A DNA stretch of 32,267 nucleotides from Mongoliibacter sp. (GTDB taxonomy: Bacteria; Bacteroidota; Bacteroidia; Cytophagales; Cyclobacteriaceae), in assembly GCF_007692705.1 (NCBI RefSeq), contig NZ_REBN01000137.1, positions 1 through 32,267 of the forward strand. The letters are read 5' to 3'. A model generated the notes under the pieces. That model did no database searches and was not told the origin of the DNA. It saw only the letters and a list, made by a program, of their open reading frames with translations. A program made the position numbers and the translations under genes. Below, in pieces: positions 1-6,046 of this stretch (position 1 is its first letter; the number at the start of each line of letters is the position of its first letter).

Positions 1-72
1 AATAGGCTTTTTGTTAATAAATTAATAAAAAATATTTGTAATAATTATTGATAATTAAATCTATAAAATTTT

Positions 73-180
73 TTCGCAATCGGTAACGCTTGTAATTAAT
101 TTAAGTATAATGCTGTAAAAACAAAATAATATTTTTTTTATTTAAATTATTAAACGATAAAAGAAACAATCGATTGCGAA
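73..180. promoter_or_regulatory. Inverted repeat in AT-rich leader, possible operator
   Basis: The first 249 bases hold no gene and are very AT-rich. Within them TTCGCAATCG (73-82) is repeated exactly in inverted form as CGATTGCGAA (171-180), an unusually GC-containing pair for this stretch. The right copy sits in a local CG-centred palindrome, CAATCGATTG (167-176), a shape shared by LacI-type operators. It may control a gene lying left of the window, but no target is visible. The operator reading is inference. Confidence 0.3.
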
Positions 181-191
181 TACCCAAATTT

Positions 192-228
192 AAAAAATAA
201 AAAAGTGATCCTTCCAAAAGGACCACTT
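192..228 (-). terminator. Rho-independent terminator of the DUF4252/sigma cassette
   Basis: AAGTG-A-TCCTT (203-213) pairs with AAGGA-C-CACTT (218-228) around a 4-nt loop with one mismatch. On the minus strand the stem is followed by a T-rich run, the complement of the A tract at 192-204. It lies 22 bases past the stop codon of the 250-735 gene, so it probably ends that transcript. Confidence 0.7.
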
Positions 229-249
229 GCAAAATGAGATTTAGAAGGT

Positions 250-735
250 TTATCGGGATACCTTACCAATATCGGCTATAGTTTCAGAATCAAATTTCCC
301 AAATAATTCCAAAACCATGACCTCATTTTTATCATCCCGAACAAGAACAACAATATCGCTGATGATTTTATCGCCCTTGGTAAATACCTGAATTCCATTT
401 TTCTTTTCTTGCATTTCCAAAGTGAGATCGAAGCGCTCTTTCTCTAATCCTTTTCTTAAAGTATTATACTCAGTCTTTGCTGTTTGAGCGCTTACAGGGA
501 GTTTAAACATTTTAAGTCTCTCCATAGAGTTTGCAATGGCTTCCTGCTTTCCATGATCCAACTGAATATTTAAGCCCTTGGCAAAATTCATGAAACTTCC
601 TCCTATATCGAGGTGAAAGAAGTTTTCATTCCCTTTGTATTTTTGATACATAGCGTCAACAGATTTGCTTTGGGCAAAGCTGTATTGTCCTAGGAGCAAC
701 AATAAGGCTGCGAATAAAATTATATGCTTTTTCAT
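250..735 (-). CDS. DUF4252 domain-containing secreted protein
   Basis: A 161-residue exported protein. Residues 1-22 form a signal peptide with a Lys-Lys start, a Leu-rich core and a typical Bacteroidota cleavage end (SFAQ). The mature part begins with a DUF4252-like stretch (MYQKYKGNENFFHLDIGG, about 29-46), followed by a lysine-rich region, and ends in a beta-rich segment (DIVVLVRDDKNEVMVLELFG). DUF4252 proteins are small Bacteroidota envelope proteins of unknown function, often encoded with ECF sigma factors. It starts 7 bases after the stop of the 743-1273 gene, so the two are probably co-transcribed. A second DUF4252 protein lies at 1526-2047, and the two are clearly divergent copies. 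Family assignment rests on recognising the N-terminal motif and layout; function is unknown. Confidence 0.85.
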   Translation of the reverse strand: MKKHIILFAALLLLLGQYSFAQSKSVDAMYQKYKGNENFFHLDIGGSFMNFAKGLNIQLDHGKQEAIANSMERLKMFKLPVSAQTAKTEYNTLRKGLEKERFDLTLEMQEKKNGIQVFTKGDKIISDIVVLVRDDKNEVMVLELFGKFDSETIADIGKVSR

Positions 736-742
736 AGTCGGT

Positions 743-1273
743 TTATTTATTTAGTGTGTTTTCTAGTTGAAAGTGTAGCCTGTCTTTTTCTTTGGTTTTT
801 GGCTTATACTTAAAATATAGGAGTTCGTATTTTTCTTTGCTGCTTGCTAAAAAGTATATCTCTTCCTGGTATTTGTCTCCATTTGATAACATATAAAAGA
901 TATCTTCCCCATCTACTTGTTCAAATACAGGTTTGAATTCAGCAGAGACTGATTTATCTAATGTTTCTGCAAGAAGTTTTCCAGATACTTGGTCTTTCAA
1001 GTAAACAGCTGAAACCATTTCCTCAAAATTCTTGAAATCTATAGCGAGTTCTGATTTATTTTTATCGTTGAAGGAAAGCCTGTAAGTGGCATCCATTTCA
1101 GTAATTCTCATTCCTCTTTTTGAGTCGGTGTCTTCCCAAGGCCATAGAATCTTTGATTCTACCGGCGTTTCTAATCTCTCATTTATCGCCTCATATGGAT
1201 CAGATTGTGCAAAGCCGTTTTGAAGAATAAGTGCAAAAAAAGTTACTGTAAGTACTATATAATTTCGTCTCAT
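743..1273 (-). CDS. Secreted protein of unknown function in DUF4252 cassette
   Basis: A 176-residue protein that I do not recognise. Residues 1-23 form a signal peptide ending in GFAQ, so it is exported to the periplasm or outer membrane. The rest is hydrophilic and rich in Glu and Lys, with a proline/tryptophan patch (KILWPWEDTDSKRG, about 41-54) and no cysteine, lipobox or membrane segment. It lies between the two DUF4252 genes, 7 bases upstream of the second one, which suggests a shared envelope role. About 250 bases separate it from the first DUF4252 gene and contain no terminator that I can see. It could be a very divergent DUF4252 relative, but the family motif is not visible. Confidence 0.8.
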   Translation of the reverse strand: MRRNYIVLTVTFFALILQNGFAQSDPYEAINERLETPVESKILWPWEDTDSKRGMRITEMDATYRLSFNDKNKSELAIDFKNFEEMVSAVYLKDQVSGKLLAETLDKSVSAEFKPVFEQVDGEDIFYMLSNGDKYQEEIYFLASSKEKYELLYFKYKPKTKEKDRLHFQLENTLNK

Positions 1274-1525
1274 TGTTTTATAATTTTAATCTATTTAATA
1301 GTCTGCTATTTCTACAATGCATGTATTTGAATAGGATTGAATATCACTTAATAACCAATATCAATAAATCCCTAAAATCAATTTGTCTTTAGTTCGAGTA
1401 GGAAGTTTTATTTCTTGGTTACTGCTGAAATTTCGTATCCACATCTTTCTGAAATATTTGAATCTAATTTCTACTATATTTCAGTTGTATATCTTCCTTA
1501 TTTCAAACTGTAACCTAATCCCCGC

Positions 1526-2047
1526 TTATTTTCCTCCTTTATACTTATCCATTCCAGGAATATTGGTCTTATCAGCTAGAATATTGAGGTCTTGATAACT
1601 GAAGTCACCCAACATACTCAGCAGTGTAAAACTATCTTTAGATCCGCTGATCATGATCAGTTCCTTGACCTTCCCTTTTTCTTCACGCACCATAAACTTG
1701 ATGTTAGATCCTTTGTCAGCCACATCCATTAAATCCTCGTAGAGATTTTTGTTCAAAGTGCTCATGGCTTCTTTATATAGGTTATTTCCACTGACTTTAT
1801 CGGCACTTAAAATTCTTATGCCCTTCACCCGAGAGATGAGCTCCCCCATTTTTTGAGAATCTTCATCTTTACTGTCAGCTGATTTGAGAAAGCCACCTGC
1901 CATTTGCATCATCTTGGGGCTGATGTATACCCTGGAAAAGTTATCGTCTTCCATATACTTAGAAAAGAATTTTACTATAGCATCATCCTGAGCCTGAAGG
2001 CCAGAGATGATAAAACATAGGAAAATGGCACTGATATATTTTTTCAT
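1526..2047 (-). CDS. DUF4252 domain-containing secreted protein
   Basis: A 173-residue exported protein with a signal peptide at residues 1-19 (ending GLQAQ). The mature region carries the DUF4252 pattern: FFSKYMEDDNFSRVYISPKM, then a run of Met-rich helix (MMQMAGGFLKSADSKDEDSQ), then a strand containing FMVREEKGKVKELIMISGS (about 117-135) that aligns by eye with IVVLVRDDKNEVMVLELFG of the 250-735 protein. It is the first DUF4252 gene after the sigma and anti-sigma genes, about 130 bases downstream of the latter. Its position suggests that it is a regulon member or an accessory of the sigma system. Molecular function is unknown. Confidence 0.87.
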   Translation of the reverse strand: MKKYISAIFLCFIISGLQAQDDAIVKFFSKYMEDDNFSRVYISPKMMQMAGGFLKSADSKDEDSQKMGELISRVKGIRILSADKVSGNNLYKEAMSTLNKNLYEDLMDVADKGSNIKFMVREEKGKVKELIMISGSKDSFTLLSMLGDFSYQDLNILADKTNIPGMDKYKGGK

Positions 2048-2179
2048 CTTTTTATAATTTTTCTTTATTGATCACAAATAAACTATCCAATAACTATCTG
2101 GATTATCTCGCATCTTGGATGGTAATCCTATGTGGACCTGAAATCTAGCTTACCTGCATGAAGCAAGATCTCTATATAA

Positions 2180-2620
2180 TTATTTTACTTCATCGACATT
2201 GAACAACTCATGAGTAGTATTGAGGTATTTCAAATCCTCCATGATTTCTATCTTTGAAGTTCCCTTTTGAAGGTTATCCTGTATAAGCATAAAGGCCTGC
2301 ATTACCTGTTCGTAAGCCATTCTCTGCTGATAAGTCTGATAAGAATCATAGGCCACCCAACTTGAAACTAATAAGATGACCAATGCTGCCGCATACCGAA
2401 GCCACCTATTGAATGCATTCAACGGTTTTTGAGCAACTGAAATGGGTTCAGCAGAATTTTTTGATAATTTATCCAGACCCAAGAAGAAAGACTTTTCCTG
2501 CTCCATTCCTTCAGTATGGGAAAGAAGTTTTCTCAGTTGACGCTCTTCTTCAAGACTGCTGTTACCCTCCCAATACTTATTTAAAAGCTCACTTAACTTA
2601 TCTTTCATCATAATTGGCAT
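2180..2620 (-). CDS. Small single-pass membrane protein, probable anti-sigma factor
   Basis: A 146-residue protein with a charged cytoplasmic N-terminus (LSELLNKYWEGNSSLEEERQL), one membrane helix at about 75-91 and a short periplasmic tail of about 55 residues. The N-terminus has the Bacteroidota pattern for anti-sigma factors (short helices beginning LLxKYWEGxSSLEEE), but there is no zinc-binding HxxxCxxC motif. The gene overlaps the sigma factor gene by 23 bases if the first Met (2620) is used, or by 11 if Met5 (2608) is the start. Either way the pair is translationally coupled, which supports an anti-sigma role by position. No FecR-like domain is present, so this is not the iron-siderophore type. 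The role is inference from size, topology and neighbours. Confidence 0.83.
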   Translation of the reverse strand: MPIMMKDKLSELLNKYWEGNSSLEEERQLRKLLSHTEGMEQEKSFFLGLDKLSKNSAEPISVAQKPLNAFNRWLRYAAALVILLVSSWVAYDSYQTYQQRMAYEQVMQAFMLIQDNLQKGTSKIEIMEDLKYLNTTHELFNVDEVK

Positions 2621-3092
2621 TTATAAGGAATTCCCGAAGTGATTTTCTACTTCTGTGTAAATTGACTTTTACCTGATCCAAGGAGATTTCCATGTACTCG
2701 GAAATTTCCTCATAGGTCAATCCTTCCACTTCTCTTAAATGAAACACTTCCTTCTGTTTTTCAGGCAGTGTCTGCAAGAACTTAAAGACGAGTTTAACCT
2801 GGACATCAGTATCTCCTTCCTCCACCCTTGCTTCTGATTCAAAGTCCAAACCCTCAAGTTTTTCGAACTTTTTATAGTTTCGAAAATGCTGAAGGCTTTC
2901 ATTCTTTAAAGCCCGAACCATCCATCCTGTTGGATTTTCCATTTTTTGAAGCTCATCTTTTCTCATCCATGCTTTTTCAAAAACACTTTGCAAAACATCC
3001 TGTGCAGTATCCCTGTCTTTCAACCAGAGATAGGCCATTCTGTAAAGTTGGTTTTTGAGCGATAAAATATGTGCTTCAAAAAAAGTCTTCAT
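2598..3092 (-). CDS. ECF RNA polymerase sigma factor
   Basis: A 164-residue sigma-70 family protein of the extracytoplasmic-function type. Region 2 (about 10-72) includes LWLKDRDTAQDVLQSVFEKA and TGWMVRALKNESLQHFR, which bind core polymerase and the -10 element. Region 4 (about 104-156) includes LPEKQKEVFHLREVEGLTYE and a helix-turn-helix ending in VKVNLHRSRKSLREFL, which recognises the -35 element. Length is normal for the class. The gene leads a minus-strand cassette with an overlapping membrane protein and DUF4252 proteins, so it probably answers an envelope signal. Neither half of a TTTG/TAnnTTTG promoter is convincing upstream; a near-palindrome at 3179-3200 lies 87 bases before the start and could be shared. 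Confidence 0.93.
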   Translation of the reverse strand: MKTFFEAHILSLKNQLYRMAYLWLKDRDTAQDVLQSVFEKAWMRKDELQKMENPTGWMVRALKNESLQHFRNYKKFEKLEGLDFESEARVEEGDTDVQVKLVFKFLQTLPEKQKEVFHLREVEGLTYEEISEYMEISLDQVKVNLHRSRKSLREFLINANYDER

Positions 3093-3178
3093 TCAGTTAG
3101 ATGATCCATGAGGATTTGAAATGTTACAGCAATTTGGGAAAAAAATAGAAATTAGATTGATTTTAAATTGCCTTACAA

Positions 3179-3232
3179 AATAGTATGCATGCCTACTATT
3201 TATTATTTTGCATCAACTAATGAATAAGAATG
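3179..3232 (+). promoter_or_regulatory. Orphan operator/promoter with truncated reading frame
   Basis: AATAGTA (3179-3185) and TACTATT (3194-3200) form a 7-bp inverted repeat around TGCATGCC, so TAGTATGCATGCCTACTA is an almost perfect 18-nt palindrome. TTATTTTG (3203-3210) next to it is one base off the Bacteroidota -7 box TAnnTTTG. An ATG at 3230 follows with codons for MEKESVNNLRR, but the frame then runs through the tRNA-Phe terminator and the tRNA itself and stops at 3361, so it cannot be an intact gene. The layout resembles the control region of a MarR-type regulator gene whose body is missing. The palindrome also faces the divergent sigma factor gene. Confidence 0.4.
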
Positions 3233-3270
3233 GAGAAGGAGTCTGTAAATAATCTTAGAAGGGTACAAAT

Positions 3271-3298
3271 AAAAAAAGTCCCGATTATCTCGGGACTT
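3271..3298 (-). terminator. Terminator of tRNA-Phe
   Basis: A 9-bp perfect stem, AAGTCCCGA (3276-3284) with TCGGGACTT (3290-3298), and a 5-nt loop. On the minus strand the stem is followed by seven T residues (A tract 3271-3277). It lies 2 bases past the tRNA 3' end. Its TCCCGA/TCGGGA core recurs in hairpins at 21437 and 32163. Confidence 0.88.
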
Positions 3299-3299
3299 G

Positions 3300-3372
3300 T
3301 GGTGATGAGTGGATTCGAACCACCGACTCACGGATTTTCAGTCCGATGCTCTACCAACTGAGCTACATCACC
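3300..3372 (-). tRNA. tRNA-Phe (anticodon GAA)
   Basis: Read on the minus strand, the gene starts GGTGATGTAGCTCAGTTGGT and ends in CATCACC plus discriminator A. The 7-bp acceptor stem GGTGATG/CATCACC is perfect. The D-arm contains AGCTCAGTTGGTAGAGC, the anticodon loop is CTGAAAA with GAA at its centre, and the T-arm contains GGTTCGAATCC. The 3' CCA is not encoded (the next bases are CAAG), so it must be added enzymatically. A full consensus promoter lies directly upstream and a terminator directly downstream, so it is transcribed as a single gene. The phenylalanyl-tRNA synthetase alpha gene is about 18 kb away in the same window. Confidence 0.97.
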
Positions 3373-3391
3373 GTTACCGTTTAAAGTGATG

Positions 3392-3422
3392 CAAAGGTAG
3401 ATATTTGTATCTTTGATGCAAA
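3392..3422 (-). promoter_or_regulatory. Consensus promoter of tRNA-Phe
   Basis: On the minus strand TTTG (complement of 3419-3422), exactly 19 bases, then TACCTTTG (complement of 3392-3399) match the Bacteroidota TTTG-N19-TAnnTTTG promoter at every fixed position. The -7 box ends about 19 bases before the first tRNA base, which leaves a short leader. The expected sigma is the housekeeping RpoD of this phylum. Confidence 0.8.
3408..3415 (+). promoter_or_regulatory. Possible -7 box for the iron-sulfur gene pair
   Basis: TATCTTTG matches TAnnTTTG and lies 63 bases before the ATG at 3479. The position where the -33 TTTG should be (3385-3388, AGTG) does not match, so only half of the promoter is supported. 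It overlaps the divergent tRNA-Phe promoter spacer. Confidence 0.35.
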
Positions 3423-3478
3423 TCATTTCAATAAAAAAAATCATATAAACCCATTCAATAAACGCTAAATTAAACAAT

Positions 3479-4813
3479 ATGAGCATTTTACCTCAGTTGA
3501 TTTTTCTTCTTGTTTTTGCAGTAGCTGGCTACATTCTTTACAAAAGAGTCAGTTACCTGAGAAGAAATATCTTCCTTGGCCAAAAGGAAGATCGAAATGA
3601 CCAAAAAGACCAAAGATGGAAAACCATGCTTTTGGTAGCGCTTGGTCAAAAGAAGATGTTTAAAAGGTTGGGGCCAGCATTTCTGCACCTGCTGATTTAT
3701 GTAGCCTTTATCATCATCAATCTTGAAGTTCTGGAATTCATCATTGATGGATTTTCGGGTCAGCATAGGATCTTTGCTCCATTCCTTGGAACTGTCTACA
3801 CGGTTGCGATGAATATGTTCGAATTCCTGGCCATCGCTGTTCTCGTTTCCTGCGTGGCTTTCCTGATACGAAGGAATGTCATGAGGGTAAAGAGACTTTC
3901 AATGACTGAGCTAAAAGGGTGGCCTGCATTAGATGCCAACCTCATTCTTATAATAGAGATTGTACTGATGTTTGCAATCCTTACCATGAATGCTACAGAT
4001 CAGATTCTTGCTGAAAGAGGCGTTGAAAAATACATCGCGCTGCAAGGTTTATTTTTCAGTGGTTTGATTCAGCCTATTTTCCAAGGTATGTCAGATGGGA
4101 CCTTGGTTTTCATCGAACGCTTTGCATGGTGGTTCCATATTGTAGGTATTCTAGCCTTTGCAGTATATGTGACTTACTCTAAGCATCTGCATATTTTCCT
4201 TGCCTTCCCCAATACTTGGTATTCTAACCTGAAGCCTAAAGGAGAAATGAAGAATATGGAAGAAGTTACCAATGAAGTCAATATGATGTTGGGAATACAG
4301 ACTGAAGCTTCTAGTGAACCTCCTGCGGAAATCGCGAGATTTGGCGCAAAGGATGTCAATGATTTATCCTGGGTGAACATAATGAATGCATATAGTTGCA
4401 CAGAATGTGGTAGATGTACAGCCGAATGTCCGGCAAATATTACCGGAAAGAAATTGTCTCCGCGTAAAATTATGATGGATGTCAGAGACCGTGCTGAAGA
4501 GGTCGGTAAAAGTCTAGATGCCGGTGGACCTGGCTTAGAAGATGGCAAATCACTCTTGGGAGACTATACTACCAAAGAGGAAATTAATGCCTGCACTTCT
4601 TGCAATGCTTGTGTGGAAGCCTGTCCAGTCAATATAGATCCACTTTCCATAATCCTTCAGATGAGAAGATATGTGGCCATGGAGGAATCAGGTAGTCCTG
4701 CGCAATGGAACGCCATGTTCCAAAACATGGAAACTTCTTTTTCTCCTTGGAAATTTGCCCCAACTGATAGGTTTAACTGGGCAGATCATTTGAAAAATGA
4801 GGAAGCGAAATAA
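3479..4813 (+). CDS. Membrane-anchored (Fe-S)-binding electron-transfer protein
   Basis: A 444-residue fusion of a membrane cytochrome-like domain and a ferredoxin-like domain. The first 245 residues hold about five membrane helices (about 5-22, 68-90, 107-130, 152-170, 215-240) with His70, His220, His236 and His238 placed like b-heme ligands, as in the nitrate-reductase gamma/HdrE fold. The C-terminal part binds two [4Fe-4S] clusters: Cys307, 310, 313, 317 (CTECGRCTAECP) and Cys372, 375, 378, 382 (CTSCNACVEACP). The next gene supplies the CCG-type partner, so the pair looks like an HdrDE or DsrMK-type module that passes electrons between the quinone pool and a thiol or another acceptor. The physiological substrate is not known from sequence. 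The ATG at 3479 has no Shine-Dalgarno sequence, as is usual here. Confidence 0.93.
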   Translation: MSILPQLIFLLVFAVAGYILYKRVSYLRRNIFLGQKEDRNDQKDQRWKTMLLVALGQKKMFKRLGPAFLHLLIYVAFIIINLEVLEFIIDGFSGQHRIFAPFLGTVYTVAMNMFEFLAIAVLVSCVAFLIRRNVMRVKRLSMTELKGWPALDANLILIIEIVLMFAILTMNATDQILAERGVEKYIALQGLFFSGLIQPIFQGMSDGTLVFIERFAWWFHIVGILAFAVYVTYSKHLHIFLAFPNTWYSNLKPKGEMKNMEEVTNEVNMMLGIQTEASSEPPAEIARFGAKDVNDLSWVNIMNAYSCTECGRCTAECPANITGKKLSPRKIMMDVRDRAEEVGKSLDAGGPGLEDGKSLLGDYTTKEEINACTSCNACVEACPVNIDPLSIILQMRRYVAMEESGSPAQWNAMFQNMETSFSPWKFAPTDRFNWADHLKNEEAK

Positions 4814-4814
4814 G

Positions 4815-4922
4815 AAGCAAGAAAAAAGAGACAAGAAACAAGAAGAAAGAGAGAATAGACATAGGATTCAAAAAGGAAGAGCCCCTAAAATCTACAATCT
4901 TAAATCTAAAATCTAAAATCCA
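4815..4922 (+). repeat. Degenerate 7-nt-period tract between the two Fe-S genes
   Basis: The 113-base spacer is made largely of heptamers. From 4815 the run reads aagcaag, aaaaaag, agacaag, aaacaag, aagaaag, agagaat (to 4856). From 4888 a second register reads aaatcta, caatctt, aaatcta, aaatcta, aaatcca (to 4922), ending four bases before the ATG at 4927. A near-identical purine heptamer run follows the DUF4403 gene at 29892-29940. Confidence 0.75.
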
Positions 4923-4926
4923 AACA

Positions 4927-5718
4927 ATGTCAACATACAAAATTCCAACCATGGCCGAGATGGCCTCATCAGGAGAAAATCCAGAAATTCTTTTTTGGGT
5001 GGGCTGTGCCGGATCATTTGATGATAGGTACAAGGCAGTCACTCAGGCATTTGTAAAAATACTCAATAAAGTTGGGGTCAGTTTTGCTGTATTGGGTCCC
5101 GAGGAGGCCTGTACAGGAGATCCGGCAAGGCGAGCAGGAAATGAATTTCTATTTCAGATGCAGGCAGTAGCCAATATTCAGGTTATGAACGGCTACAACG
5201 TAAAAAAAGTAGTCACTGCCTGCCCACATTGCTTCAATACGATAAAAAACGAATATCCTGCTTTGGGAGGAAATTACGAAGTGATTCATCACTCTCAATT
5301 TTTACAGCAATTGATCAACGAAGGAAAAGTAGCCCTTCAAGGTGGTGGCGAATTCAAAGGAAAGAAAATCACTTTCCATGACTCCTGTTTCCTGGGTAGG
5401 GCAAATGATGTGTATGAAGCCCCTAGAGATGTCATAAAAGCTTTGGATGTGGAATTGGTTGAAATGAAGCGTTGCAAAACAAAAGGATTATGCTGTGGTG
5501 CTGGTGGAGCGCAGATGTTCAAGGAGCCTGAAAACGGCAAAAAAGACATCAATATAGAGCGTACTGAAGAAGCTTTATCCACAGGAGCCTCTGCCATTGC
5601 AGTTGGCTGCCCTTTCTGCCTGACCATGATGACTGATGGAGTCAAAAATAAAGAGCGAGAGCATGATGTCAAAGTCTATGACTTGGCCGAAATGATAGCC
5701 AAGGATATGGGTATATAA
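4927..5718 (+). CDS. CCG-domain (Fe-S)-binding protein, HdrB/HdrD-like
   Basis: A 263-residue soluble protein made of two cysteine-rich (CCG) domains. The first includes Cys27 (FWVGCAGSFDDR), Cys62 and CPHC (Cys99, Cys102). The second includes Cys154 (HDSCFLGRAND), Cys183, the adjacent pair Cys189-Cys190 in GLCCGAGGAQMF, and CPFC (Cys228, Cys231). In heterodisulfide reductase and related proteins these motifs bind an unusual [4Fe-4S] cluster that does thiol/disulfide chemistry; LutA and GlpC carry the same domains. It follows the membrane Fe-S gene on the same strand, and the two probably form one complex on the inner face of the membrane. Which acceptor it reduces cannot be told from the sequence. 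Confidence 0.93.
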   Translation: MSTYKIPTMAEMASSGENPEILFWVGCAGSFDDRYKAVTQAFVKILNKVGVSFAVLGPEEACTGDPARRAGNEFLFQMQAVANIQVMNGYNVKKVVTACPHCFNTIKNEYPALGGNYEVIHHSQFLQQLINEGKVALQGGGEFKGKKITFHDSCFLGRANDVYEAPRDVIKALDVELVEMKRCKTKGLCCGAGGAQMFKEPENGKKDINIERTEEALSTGASAIAVGCPFCLTMMTDGVKNKEREHDVKVYDLAEMIAKDMGI

Positions 5719-6046
5719 TAGAAGGAATTATGCTTTTATATTGCTTTAATCCTGTCAGGTTCTGGAAACCGACAGGATTTTTTTTGTAATTAATTTGAAA
5801 GTTAGGTCCCGTACAAAAGGTAAGTCTGTAATTTTTCCAAAGCTTGGATATTCATTACAAGCCAAATAGGATAATCATGATACTGGCAAAATAGAACATG
5901 GCTAAGGCAAAATTTATCAACTTGACTGTCAAACGAATACCCCTGATGATTTCTTAATCTTTCTTATTTTTCTTTATATAAATGGTAATCCTATTATTAT
6001 TTTTCTAACTTATTCCTAACTATTAACCACTAAAATTTTACCATTT
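5719..6046. other. Gene-free spacer, 328 bases
   Basis: It holds the terminator at 5748-5785 and then AT-rich sequence up to the phoH-like gene. On the minus strand a short open stretch (5859-5953) encodes a hydrophobic peptide (FALAMFYFASIMIILFGL), but it is closed on both sides by stops and has no ATG before the hydrophobic part. I see no gene here. Confidence 0.6.
5748..5785 (+). terminator. Terminator of the Fe-S pair
   Basis: A 9-bp perfect stem, AATCCTGTC (5748-5756) with GACAGGATT (5771-5779), and a 14-nt loop, followed by a run of T (8 in a row counting the last stem bases). It starts 29 bases after the stop codon. Confidence 0.87.

Noticed and set aside
1383-1595. 70-codon plus-strand frame over the gap and end of a DUF4252 gene
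   Set aside because: It overlaps the real gene on the other strand, starts from a non-ATG codon and has a composition typical of antisense AT-rich DNA.
3230-3361. 43-residue protein from the ATG at 3230
   Set aside because: It reads antisense through the whole tRNA-Phe gene, so it cannot be a functional coding region.
5859-5953. Short hydrophobic open stretch on the minus strand (FALAMFYFASIMIILFGL)
   Set aside because: Closed by stops on both sides, about 32 codons, no ATG before the hydrophobic part; it could be a remnant, but there is not enough to call one.
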